DNA of 7,429 nucleotides from Saprospirales bacterium (GTDB lineage: Bacteria > Bacteroidota > Bacteroidia > Chitinophagales > Saprospiraceae), in contig DLXL01000637.1 of NCBI GenBank assembly GCA_003448025.1, positions 1-7,429 of the forward strand, read 5' to 3'. Position 1 is the stretch's first letter. Every line of letters begins with the position of its first letter. Positions 1 to 6,454 of this stretch are shown here, in pieces. The position numbers were made by a program, and so were the translations under genes. Below the pieces are notes generated by a model. The model was not told the DNA's origin. It saw nothing but the letters and a program-made list of their open reading frames with translations, and made no database searches.

Positions 1-40
1 ACACTAAAACACTAAAACACTAAAACACTCAAACACTACA
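1..40. repeat. 8-bp tandem repeat (ACACTAAA), five copies
   Basis: Three exact copies of ACACTAAA (1-8, 9-16, 17-24) are followed by two degenerate copies, ACACTCAA (25-32) and ACACTACA (33-40). The array begins at the window edge, so its true length is unknown. The last copy contains the stop codon (36-38, TAG on the minus strand) of the LOG-family gene, so the array is the immediate 3' flank of that gene. It is a simple-sequence repeat that could change length by replication slippage. No function is evident. Confidence 0.9.
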
Positions 41-605
41 CCTGCCATTTCTCAACAGCCCGGTACTCATATGCCTCCATGGCACTGAGCAAGTTTGGCA
101 CGGTGTCTGCGGCAATACATAGTTTTCGATTCTCTGATTTTAAAAACCCGTTCTCAACCATATTATCAAGCATATGGAGCAGTGGATCGTAATAACCGCG
201 AAGACTGAGCAGGCCAATAGGTTTTTTATATTGATGGAGTTGAGCCAGGGTAAGTGCCTCAAAGAATTCATCCATGGAACCATAGCCTCCCGGAAGTGTT
301 ATGACTCCATCGGTATCACGGATCAGCAAATCACGGCGCTCCGACATGGTATCCACGATTATCATATCTTTGACACCGGGATGACCAAGTTCAAGTCCGT
401 TGAGTTGGTGGGTGATGACACCGGTAATCGGGCCGCCTTCAGCCAGAACAGCATCGGCAATTACGCCCATCAGGCCTATGCTGCCACCACCGAACACCAC
501 CCGAATGCCACGATTGGCCAATGTTTTACCCAATTCGGCTGCGGCTTCGGCAAACCAGGGATGAAAGCCTTTATTAGCTCCGCAATACACTGCAACTGAT
601 TTCAT
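36..605 (-). CDS. LOG family protein (TIGR00730 type), probable nucleotide 5'-monophosphate phosphoribohydrolase
   Basis: This 189-residue cytoplasmic protein has the usual length for the LOG/YvdD/PpnN-like Rossmann-fold family. Known members cleave the N-glycosidic bond of nucleoside 5'-monophosphates, including cytokinin riboside monophosphates, releasing the base and ribose 5-phosphate. Visible hallmarks are the N-terminal SVAVYCG strand (residues 3-9), the glycine-rich GGGSIGLMG (39-47), MSERR (87-91) with the catalytic-type Arg90, and PGGYGSMDE (105-113) with the catalytic-type Glu113. The signature normally reads PGGxGTxxE; here Ser110 replaces Thr, a conservative change. The start at 603-605 gives a complete N-terminal strand with no spare sequence. 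The gene is divergent from the lipoprotein gene at 674, leaving little promoter room. Family assignment is firm. The physiological substrate (cytokinin-like or general nucleotide salvage) cannot be read from the sequence. Confidence 0.93.
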   Translation of the reverse strand: MKSVAVYCGANKGFHPWFAEAAAELGKTLANRGIRVVFGGGSIGLMGVIADAVLAEGGPITGVITHQLNGLELGHPGVKDMIIVDTMSERRDLLIRDTDGVITLPGGYGSMDEFFEALTLAQLHQYKKPIGLLSLRGYYDPLLHMLDNMVENGFLKSENRKLCIAADTVPNLLSAMEAYEYRAVEKWQV

Positions 606-673
606 AGAAGAGGATTTGTATGAAGGAAATTTCCCCGCAAACCTCGGACATTTTACTCAAAACCGATTTACTC

Positions 674-1975
674 ATGAACTATTTCCGCTACCTGATTTTT
701 TTTACGATCCTTGCCGGCTTGTATTCCTGCGAAAAAGCAGTCCTCCCTCCTCCGCAAGAGCCTGTTTTTCACCTTAGGGTTCAAAATGATTTTTTTGAAG
801 TACAAGCAAAATATGCCTTACCCCTCTCTGATAAAGAAGGTGAAATGGTGGCATTCCGCTGGCTGCCCGGTGAAGACACCGCTCATATCCAGGTACCAGG
901 CAGCAGTCAGGCCGATCTGTTTGATGTAACGCTCCTGAAAATCACCACTTTGCAGGCGCCTGGCTCCGGAGTAAAGGATACCACGCTCACACTCACCACC
1001 TATACCGATGTTGAAAGTGGTCGGCAAATCCGACTTAGAGACTTGTTTTTTCATCAGGTTTCCACGCTCCGGTTTTCTTTAACCGGCTTTAACACCCTTG
1101 ATTCTATAGTGGTTTCAGATGCACTGACACTTTCCCGACCGCAGGCACTGAACAATTATTATGGGGAATATCTGGTGAACAACACCGGCAGATGCTGGGT
1201 TCGGGTTCAGATTAATGGAGAACCATTCTGGCGGTTTCTGACTTTTGACAACATGGGGCCAGTGGTAGACGCCAGCACTATAGATGTATCTACTCAATTC
1301 CTGGGCAATTTTTCACCGGCACTACATCTGGGATTCCCCTTTGTTACCACCTGGCAATACAAATTAGATGGCGTAGTAGATACGGCAAAACTGGATTTTT
1401 TCCCATTATCTGAGCATATCAGGGCTCCGGGAGGCGAAATTCCGGCGTATGATTCCAGAAAGGTATTTGAGCCGGTCAACAACGATCTGTTTGACCCAAA
1501 CCGGCCTTACATTGATCTGTTTCGCCTGACTGCTTATGGACCTGCAGGAACTGCCGGCGGCTATGCGTACCACATTGATCAATTTTTTCCTGCAGTACCC
1601 GCCAGTTTACCGGTACCCTTTTTTGATTTGGAAGCCACTACCCTCTCCAACAATCGGGCTGTGGCTGTAAATTGTATAGGGAATTTTGATGTACTCACAC
1701 TCACCCGCGCTAAAAACACCACGCCCAAAATCAATTGGGAGGTAATTATACCGCCCTCCAACGGGCCAGTGCTGTATATACTGCCGGATGTGCCGCCAGT
1801 GTTAGGGCAATTATATCCTTCCCTTGCCTTGTATGATTTTGACAATCAGGTGCAGGCAAGGGCAGAGAATTATCTTTGGCTCAACTACGATCAGGTAGTC
1901 CGTAAAATGATGGATAACTCAGATCCATTGTGGCGGGCAAGAGGAGGGTATTTGGGCAGGGAGGAGCAATTTTAA
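674..1975 (+). CDS. Hypothetical lipoprotein of unknown family
   Basis: The 433-residue product begins with a lipoprotein signal peptide: MNYFRYL, a hydrophobic stretch, then the lipobox L16-Y17-S18-C19, with the acidic/basic pair EK after the Cys. Signal peptidase II cleavage and lipid anchoring at Cys19 are expected. An in-frame ATG at 620 would add 18 polar residues before the signal peptide and sits only 14 bp from the divergent LOG start, so I prefer 674, although AGAGGA lies a plausible distance before 620. The mature part is rich in predicted beta-strands, aromatic residues and prolines, with no catalytic motif or repeat that I recognise. A Pro-rich spacer (PPPQEP) follows the anchor, as in many Bacteroidota surface lipoproteins. 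The C-terminus (YDQVVRKMM...RARGGYLGREEQF) is charged and not a sorting domain. Probably an envelope protein of narrow distribution; function unknown. Confidence 0.85.
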   Translation: MNYFRYLIFFTILAGLYSCEKAVLPPPQEPVFHLRVQNDFFEVQAKYALPLSDKEGEMVAFRWLPGEDTAHIQVPGSSQADLFDVTLLKITTLQAPGSGVKDTTLTLTTYTDVESGRQIRLRDLFFHQVSTLRFSLTGFNTLDSIVVSDALTLSRPQALNNYYGEYLVNNTGRCWVRVQINGEPFWRFLTFDNMGPVVDASTIDVSTQFLGNFSPALHLGFPFVTTWQYKLDGVVDTAKLDFFPLSEHIRAPGGEIPAYDSRKVFEPVNNDLFDPNRPYIDLFRLTAYGPAGTAGGYAYHIDQFFPAVPASLPVPFFDLEATTLSNNRAVAVNCIGNFDVLTLTRAKNTTPKINWEVIIPPSNGPVLYILPDVPPVLGQLYPSLALYDFDNQVQARAENYLWLNYDQVVRKMMDNSDPLWRARGGYLGREEQF

Positions 1976-2006
1976 AAAAGCCCATCCTGCCAGGGCAGAA
2001 CAGGCT
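1971..2006 (-). terminator. Probable intrinsic terminator between convergent lipoprotein genes (minus strand)
   Basis: Read on the minus strand after the stop of the 2033-2791 gene, an outer stem AGCC/GGCT (2003-2006 with 1979-1982) encloses an inner CTGCC/GGCAG stem (1987-1991 with 1994-1998). TTTTTT follows directly (complement of 1974-1979). The U-run overlaps the stop codon of the plus-strand lipoprotein gene. On the plus strand no T-run follows the hairpin closely, so it probably serves the minus-strand gene mainly. The inner loop is tight and the stem has an internal loop, hence moderate confidence. Confidence 0.5.
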
Positions 2007-2032
2007 CTCAGTGAATAAATCACCATTCCTTT

Positions 2033-2791
2033 TTACCTTAGGACAAATCCGCTGAGGTAAAAACGATATTCTCCTTTCTCATCATCATGATCAAAACCAT
2101 GTTTGGTGGGATAATACTTGCCGGGTTGGTCATACTTGGATGGTTGTTTGAGCGTCGTTTCAAAACTATGGTTTTCTTCAATGAACTTTTTGGTTATCAT
2201 AGGCTCCAGAAAGGTGACTTTACCATTGAAAGATCCCCAAATAAAGGTCTCGGTAAAGCTGGCTCCAGCCAATTCAGGTGCGGTGCCATCAATCCAGTGG
2301 ACGCCCATTTGAGGAACCAGACCTGTTGGGAAGTACGCCGCCGGGAAATAATCCGGTCCTGGCATATTTGCCGCCTGTATCGTGTCGAAAGGGGAAATGC
2401 CCATACGCTCAGCCTGACTTGATGTATAATAATGCAGATCAAAGTGTGGCACATCATAGATCCCAACAGGCTCGTGCCCGTGCGCAGCAAAGCCGATATA
2501 TTGGTGTTTGAAGGGTGTTTTGCCTGCTTCTTCCGGAAAATCAATGCTTAATTCATCATCACCGGATAGCTCAGTAAAATTATCAAATGCCGCTTTATCG
2601 AGAATGATACCGATCTCCACCGGATTACCATCTCTATCGTTAGTGATGTAGGTATGGGCTTTCCCCATACCGAAATTGGTGTACTCACTGATGTAAGTAC
2701 CAGCCCATGGATCATCCTTATCACAGGAGATCAGCGTGAAACAAAGCATCCATGCAGCTAAAAGGAATGTTAAAAAGGAAGAATTTTTCAT
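2033..2791 (-). CDS. Lipoprotein, TTHB210-like/DUF5602 family
   Basis: The 252-residue product starts with MKNSSF, a hydrophobic segment and the lipobox L20-I21-S22-C23, then DKDD, a typical acidic post-Cys linker. An upstream in-frame ATG at 2869 would put 26 extra residues before the signal peptide and is unlikely. After a short spacer comes a domain whose motifs I recognise from DUF5602 (the TTHB210-like family of Thermus): DGNPVEIGI (54-62), GHEPVGIYDVPHFDLHYY (105-122), QMGVHWIDG (161-169) and FNGKVTFLEPMIT (188-200). His104, His106, His116, His120, His165 and Glu196 cluster in the conserved blocks and could form a metal or ligand site; that is inference, as no biochemical activity is established to my knowledge. 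Expected location is the periplasmic or outer face of the envelope. It converges on the plus-strand lipoprotein gene and has its own upstream region of about 300 bp. Confidence 0.85.
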   Translation of the reverse strand: MKNSSFLTFLLAAWMLCFTLISCDKDDPWAGTYISEYTNFGMGKAHTYITNDRDGNPVEIGIILDKAAFDNFTELSGDDELSIDFPEEAGKTPFKHQYIGFAAHGHEPVGIYDVPHFDLHYYTSSQAERMGISPFDTIQAANMPGPDYFPAAYFPTGLVPQMGVHWIDGTAPELAGASFTETFIWGSFNGKVTFLEPMITKKFIEENHSFETTLKQPSKYDQPGKYYPTKHGFDHDDEKGEYRFYLSGFVLR

Positions 2792-2827
2792 ACGTTTAAA
2801 TTGTTTTGTGGTGAACTGGATTTTAAC

Positions 2828-2871
2828 CAAGGAAATACCTTGACAAAGTACGTTAATATACGGGATCAAGG
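2828..2871. promoter_or_regulatory. Inverted CAAGG/CCTTG repeats upstream of the DUF5602 lipoprotein gene
   Basis: CAAGG (2828-2832) and CCTTG (2838-2842) form a perfect inverted repeat with a 5-bp spacer. A third copy, TCAAGG (2866-2871), is inverted relative to CCTTGA (2838-2843). All lie 37-80 bp upstream of the ATG at 2791. Between them, on the minus strand, TTG-N16-TACTTTG resembles a Bacteroidota promoter (TTG-N17-23-TAnnTTTG) but is one base short in the -7 box. The repeats could be an operator or chance; this is a weak candidate. Confidence 0.3.
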
Positions 2872-2993
2872 AGGAATTGGATCATCTGTATCATCATGGT
2901 TCAATTTGATTGAGCAGAAATTTTCGATATATCCTTTGGAAAGGGCTTTTTTTCCATTCCACGATTGGAAAATTCAGTTGAACATGTCTATGG

Positions 2994-3051
2994 AAAAAGC
3001 CCCATTTGTAATCACCCAATTAAGCATTGAGGTTGATGTTACTCATGGGGC
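2994..3051 (-). terminator. Probable intrinsic terminator of the NTF2-like gene (possibly bidirectional)
   Basis: GCCCCAT (2999-3005) pairs perfectly with ATGGGGC (3045-3051). The stem continues inward through GTA/TAC (3008-3010 with 3040-3042) and ATCAcCC/GGtTGAT (3011-3017 with 3031-3037, one mismatch). On the minus strand the hairpin is followed at once by TTTTT (complement of 2994-2998) and lies 45 bp past the stop of the 3096-3611 gene, where a terminator is expected. On the plus strand CCTTTTCT follows, so weak bidirectional action is possible. Confidence 0.65.
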
Positions 3052-3095
3052 CTTTTCTCCGGGTTAGGATTTACGAAAAATCTATTACCTGACCA

Positions 3096-3611
3096 TTAGT
3101 GCTTACTATCAGCATCCAGCGCGGGCATACCCAGCATTGGGGTAAGCTGATCAAACTCGATTTTCCATTCCCCCTTGATCTTGCGAAGCACAGCCGCGTC
3201 TTTGCTTTTGCCGCCTATCTGCTGGCCGTTTAGTACAATATCTGCTTCGGAATCCCAGATCGCCAGGGCAACATCGGCTGTCAGTAGGCGAACTTGTACA
3301 TTTTCGTATTTAAATACTGCCGGCTTGTCCGTCATTTTTGAGAAAGCCTCCCAGCCTTCTTCCATAGCTTTTTTCCCATGGGTAATGTTTCCATCCGTGC
3401 CGATTTCAGATGCGTCCTCGGTGTAAATGGCAAAGCCAGTTTTCATGTCGCCGGCAATGAAGGCATCGTAAGCTTTTTTGAGCGCTACATGCACAGCCCT
3501 GACTTCGCCGGTGGCATTGCGGCTGCCCACCCAAAGGATGCCACCGGATTGTGCCTGAACGGAAGTAGCTAAAGCCAACATAGCAATGAGGTTAAAAAGA
3601 ATGTTTTTCAT
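3096..3611 (-). CDS. Secreted NTF2-like (SnoaL/DUF4440-type) protein
   Basis: The 171-residue product begins MKNILFNLIAMLALATSVQAQ, a clear Sec signal peptide with a likely signal peptidase I site after Val18-Gln19-Ala20. There is no lipobox, so it should be a soluble periplasmic or secreted protein. An upstream in-frame ATG at 3701 would put 30 polar residues before the signal peptide, so I reject it. The mature part (about residues 30-160) has the cone-shaped alpha+beta NTF2/SnoaL pattern: a helix with AVHVALKKAYDAFIAGD, then YTEDASEIG, a helix around GKKAMEEGWEAF, and strands ending in VLRKIKGEWKIEFDQ. Such folds are used as small-ligand-binding or enzyme scaffolds; no catalytic residues stand out, so no reaction is assigned. 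It lies 165 bp downstream of the response regulator, same strand, with its own candidate promoter and dyad sites in the gap and a probable terminator behind it. Confidence 0.85.
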   Translation of the reverse strand: MKNILFNLIAMLALATSVQAQSGGILWVGSRNATGEVRAVHVALKKAYDAFIAGDMKTGFAIYTEDASEIGTDGNITHGKKAMEEGWEAFSKMTDKPAVFKYENVQVRLLTADVALAIWDSEADIVLNGQQIGGKSKDAAVLRKIKGEWKIEFDQLTPMLGMPALDADSKH

Positions 3612-3717
3612 AGTGAAATGAGTTTTAGAATGGTGAAAAAATGATGGGCAGTTGAACCGCCGTGTCTTGTCTTTCATTTGACACCACAAAGGTGCAGACA
3701 CACGTGAGCCTGTATCT

Positions 3718-3733
3718 TACGCAACCAAACGTA
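3718..3733 (-). promoter_or_regulatory. Candidate -7 promoter box inside an imperfect TACG-N8-CGTA dyad
   Basis: On the minus strand, TACGTTTG (complement of 3726-3733) matches the Bacteroidota -7 consensus TAnnTTTG exactly. No TTG element is found at the usual -33 distance; that region is occupied by the 18-bp palindrome at 3740-3757. The box is the first half of a 16-bp dyad, TACG-N8-CGTA, extended to TTACG/CGTAA (3717-3734). A start around 3720 would leave a 5' untranslated region of about 110 nt before the NTF2-like ATG. The box match is visible; promoter activity is inferred. Confidence 0.5.
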
Positions 3734-3739
3734 AAATGG

Positions 3740-3757
3740 ATACGCAGATCTGCGTAT
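3740..3757. promoter_or_regulatory. Perfect 18-bp palindrome, candidate response-regulator operator
   Basis: ATACGCAGATCTGCGTAT equals its own reverse complement. It can be read as two heptamers TACGCAG in inverted orientation with a 2-bp spacer, the 7-2-7 layout known for NarL/NarP sites (consensus TACYYMT). It lies 19 bp past the stop of the NarL-family regulator gene and just upstream of the candidate -7 box for the NTF2-like gene. The similar TACG-N8-CGTA dyad at 3718-3733 is 23 bp away centre to centre, about two helical turns. As RNA it could form only a short hairpin without an adjacent U-run on the minus strand, so an operator is the better reading. Confidence 0.6.
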
Positions 3758-3776
3758 TTTCAGGAAATTGGAGGAA

Positions 3777-4409
3777 TCAGATCAGCTTATTCCGCACCGC
3801 AAACTGCACCAAACCAGGTATTCCGTGCACATCCAGTTTTTGCAGGATGTTGTTCCGGTGGGTATCTACCGTACGCGGACTGATAAATAATTGTTGTCCT
3901 ATTTCAGAGCTGCTGAAGCCCTGCGCTACCAGTTTCAGAATTTCCAGTTCCCGGTCCGACAATAGCGCAAGCAATGGCGCATCCGGATTGTGAACGGGTT
4001 TGGCCAGGGTAAGTGCTACTTCAGTGCTGAAAAACGAGTCGCCGGAAGCTACTTTTTGAATGGCGGCACTTAGGTCGTCCAGAGAGGTATTTTTGAACAG
4101 AAACCCACTCACGCCATTAGCGATGGCTTGTTCAATGAGTTCCCTGCTCTGAAGCATGGTCAGTATGATCACCTTAACCCCAAGGTAGTCCCGGCGAATT
4201 TCTGCAGCTGCTTCCAATCCATTCATCACCGGCATTTCATAATCCAGCAACACCACTTGCGGTTTTAAGCCATTTCGCAGGAGTTGAATGGCCTCCTTAC
4301 CATTTGCTGCCTCACCTACTACTTCCACAAAATCCAATTCTTCCAGCAAGGCCCGAAAGCCTTTCCTGACTAGTTGATGGTCGTCGGCGAGCAAGACAGA
4401 GATGGACAT
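3777..4409 (-). CDS. Response regulator, NarL/FixJ (LuxR-HTH) family
   Basis: The 210-residue length is normal for the family. The receiver domain (about 2-120) has the acidic pair Asp9-Asp10, phospho-acceptor Asp56 in VLLDYEMP, the switch Thr84 in VIILTM, and Lys106 in GFLFK, so all conserved residues are present. A linker of about 30 residues leads to a LuxR-type helix-turn-helix (about 150-208), with LSDRELEILKLVAQG then SSSEIGQQLFISPRTVDTH, the recognition helix lying around SPRTVDTHRNNIL. It should be a phosphorylation-activated DNA-binding transcription factor. The start at 4407-4409 lies 15 bp after the stop of the histidine kinase, so the two are co-transcribed and probably cognate. 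No clear Shine-Dalgarno precedes the ATG. Direct targets are not known; the palindrome just downstream of this gene is a good candidate. Confidence 0.96.
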   Translation of the reverse strand: MSISVLLADDHQLVRKGFRALLEELDFVEVVGEAANGKEAIQLLRNGLKPQVVLLDYEMPVMNGLEAAAEIRRDYLGVKVIILTMLQSRELIEQAIANGVSGFLFKNTSLDDLSAAIQKVASGDSFFSTEVALTLAKPVHNPDAPLLALLSDRELEILKLVAQGFSSSEIGQQLFISPRTVDTHRNNILQKLDVHGIPGLVQFAVRNKLI

Positions 4410-4424
4410 GTGTGAAGGATTGCG

Positions 4425-6359
4425 TTACACGGGAACCTGAATCAAAGCTATGGTTCCTTTAGGGGTTCTATGTTCGGTAGAAAACGCTCCACCAAGCGTA
4501 CTGACACGACTCAGAATATTAAGCACTCCCATAGTACCCCTTGATCGGGCTACCTCAAAGTCGAAACCAATGCCGTCATCTTCTACTCTCAGAATCAATT
4601 GATTGTCTTTCATATAAAGTTCCACAAACACCTTAGCTGCGCGGGCATGTTTGACGATATTATTGAGCAGTTCCTGGGTTATGCGGTATAAGCCAATTTC
4701 CACTTTATCTTCCAATTGACGGGGTAAATCATGCGCCCGGAATTGGGTATCAATACCGGCATATTGAAGCGTATGTTTCAATAATAACTCCAGACTGGGC
4801 GCCAATCCTTGTTGTTCCAGTACGGGCGGCGACATGATATGCGATATACTGCGCACTTCGGTACAGGACAGATCCAGTTGCTCCCCAAGTTCTGCAAATT
4901 TGGCTGACTCCTCCGGAGCTATTTTGGTTATGCGTCTGCCCAGGGCATCAAATCCCAGCTTAAGGGCCACTAATTCCTGTGCTATGCCATCGTGCAGATC
5001 GCGGGCAATCCGTTTTCGTTCTGCTTCCTGTGCTTCAATAACTGCATTCAAGCCCAGTTTTTGTTCGCGGATGACCGCGGCATCCAGTTCCGCTTTTTTC
5101 CGCAACTTGAACCGTGTATAAAATAAATAGGCTAAAATTAAAAATGCCAGTAAACTTCCCCCCAAGCTATAACTCAGCACGCTCGATTGGTATAATTCAC
5201 TTTTTTGCTGTGCAATCTGGAGCTCTTTTTCCGCCGTTTCATATTGAACCTGCAATTCACTCAAACGATCCCGAATATCTGCAGTTAGCACAGAATCAGC
5301 ATATTCCTTTTCCTTCTTTCCATACACTCTGGCTGTTGGGTAATCGCCCATGAAACAGTATAACTCATTCAAATGGCCATATATTTTTTCCAGCACAGCA
5401 TACAATCCGGCCGGAGCGGCATTTTGTTCTGCTTGTAAAAAATGTTCTTTTGCCGGAATAAACGCACGTTTTTGCATACTGATCACCCCTAAACCGGTAT
5501 GTGCCAATGCATTTATCTCCGGTTCTCCTATGGGCTTGTTTTCTTCCAAAACTTCCTCATATGCTTTTTGGGCTGCCATCAAATCAGAGGCTTCCATCAA
5601 GCCAGAGGCCATATCAATGGTTGCGATCAAAGCTCCAACCGGATACCCGAATTGCTCAAATGCTTCCTTCCCTTGTTGGAAAAGGATCACAGCTTCCATG
5701 GGCTTGCCTAAATCCATGATCACTTCGCCAAGATTTACATAGACACGTCCCTTCTCGAAAAGTCTTTTAGGTAAATATTTTAGTAGTTCAATTTCCTTTC
5801 GGTATACCCTTTCAGCTTCCTCATATTGCCTCAAATCTTTGTGCGCGGCAGCAATAATCTCCAGCGCGTTTAGGATACCGACAGAGTCTTTTAATGCTTC
5901 AGAAATGGCTAAAGCCTCCTGGGCAAGCGGCAATGCCTTGTCAGTTTGTTTCATGCCGGCATAGGCTGTAGCCTTAAATTCAAGCCCTTCTAGTAATTGG
6001 ATTTGGTTGCCGTTTTTTCGGGTGATTTCAATGACCCGGTCCAGATAAGGCAGACTATTACGGCGATCTCCACTATTTTGGAGTGCGGAAGCAAGGTTGT
6101 TCAGGCTTCTGACGATAAACGTGTCAATTCCAAGTTTTTCTGCCTCTTCCAAACTTTGTTTGGCATAACCTACCGCTTTTTCTGTGTCGCTTCCGATGTA
6201 GGCCCGACTTAAATGGCGCAATAATTCAATCCGTTCCCGGCCTTTCGCGGATGGAAGTACTTGAAGTAAGGAGTCAGGGTTATACCGTTGCTGCGCAATA
6301 AGCAACATTGGAATCAGGCAGAATGCCCATGTAAACAGGGTTTTAGTCGTCTTTCCCAT
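4425..6359 (-). CDS. Sensor histidine kinase with periplasmic TPR domain (HisKA_3/NarL-type)
   Basis: The 644-residue membrane kinase has a signal peptide (MGKTTKTLFTWAFCLIPMLLIAQQ region, residues 1-23). A long helical TPR-like region follows (about 25-355, with paired-helix segments such as NNLASALQNSGDRRNSLPYL), then a coiled coil (about 360-392), one transmembrane helix (about 394-415) and a cytoplasmic coiled coil (420-447). The kinase core has the HisKA_3 dimerisation domain with phospho-acceptor His456 in RDLHDGIAQEL, and an ATPase domain with the N box QELLNNIVKHA (562-572), DDGIGFD (594-600) and GTMGVLNI (608-615). The TPR region should lie in the periplasm and bind protein or peptide ligands. 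No input is identifiable. It is encoded directly upstream of the response regulator. A 95-bp gap separates it from the threonine dehydrogenase upstream, where I find no convincing promoter, so read-through is possible. Confidence 0.96.
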   Translation of the reverse strand: MGKTTKTLFTWAFCLIPMLLIAQQRYNPDSLLQVLPSAKGRERIELLRHLSRAYIGSDTEKAVGYAKQSLEEAEKLGIDTFIVRSLNNLASALQNSGDRRNSLPYLDRVIEITRKNGNQIQLLEGLEFKATAYAGMKQTDKALPLAQEALAISEALKDSVGILNALEIIAAAHKDLRQYEEAERVYRKEIELLKYLPKRLFEKGRVYVNLGEVIMDLGKPMEAVILFQQGKEAFEQFGYPVGALIATIDMASGLMEASDLMAAQKAYEEVLEENKPIGEPEINALAHTGLGVISMQKRAFIPAKEHFLQAEQNAAPAGLYAVLEKIYGHLNELYCFMGDYPTARVYGKKEKEYADSVLTADIRDRLSELQVQYETAEKELQIAQQKSELYQSSVLSYSLGGSLLAFLILAYLFYTRFKLRKKAELDAAVIREQKLGLNAVIEAQEAERKRIARDLHDGIAQELVALKLGFDALGRRITKIAPEESAKFAELGEQLDLSCTEVRSISHIMSPPVLEQQGLAPSLELLLKHTLQYAGIDTQFRAHDLPRQLEDKVEIGLYRITQELLNNIVKHARAAKVFVELYMKDNQLILRVEDDGIGFDFEVARSRGTMGVLNILSRVSTLGGAFSTEHRTPKGTIALIQVPV

Positions 6360-6454
6360 GGCTAGAAAATGCAGAAGCTTGCCTTGAAAAACGATGTAAT
6401 GTAAAGGAAATCTCTACAACCGAGTCAAATTCTTCTAATTGTTGCTAAATATTG

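Noticed and set aside
1..40. A CRISPR array at the left edge
   Set aside because: The units are 8 bp with no spacers; it is a simple tandem repeat.
174..599. A 141-codon plus-strand open frame opposite the LOG gene
   Set aside because: The minus-strand protein has intact LOG motifs throughout; the opposite frame has no recognisable domain and is an antisense shadow.
2792..2869. N-terminal extension of the DUF5602 lipoprotein
   Set aside because: It would bury the lipoprotein signal peptide 26 residues in and overlap the upstream repeats.
2801..3067. An 88-codon plus-strand open frame in the gap between the DUF5602 lipoprotein and the NTF2-like gene
   Set aside because: It spans the lipoprotein's upstream repeats and the NTF2-like terminator hairpin, has low-complexity, non-domain composition, and shows no ribosome-binding site or family resemblance.
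3612..3701. N-terminal extension of the NTF2-like protein from an upstream ATG
   Set aside because: It would place 30 polar residues in front of a complete signal peptide; the internal ATG at 3611 gives a standard secreted protein.
3740..3757. The 18-bp palindrome as a transcription terminator for the response regulator
   Set aside because: The hairpin would have only a 7-bp stem with a GATC loop, and on the minus strand it is followed by CCATTTTACG rather than an immediate U-run; the matching second dyad and promoter box favour an operator.
6360..6454. A promoter for the histidine kinase (TTGACT-N17-TTTACA, or TTG-N22-TACATTAC, minus strand)
   Set aside because: The first is a sigma70-like pattern not expected in Bacteroidota and the second matches only four of six -7 positions; both are likely chance.
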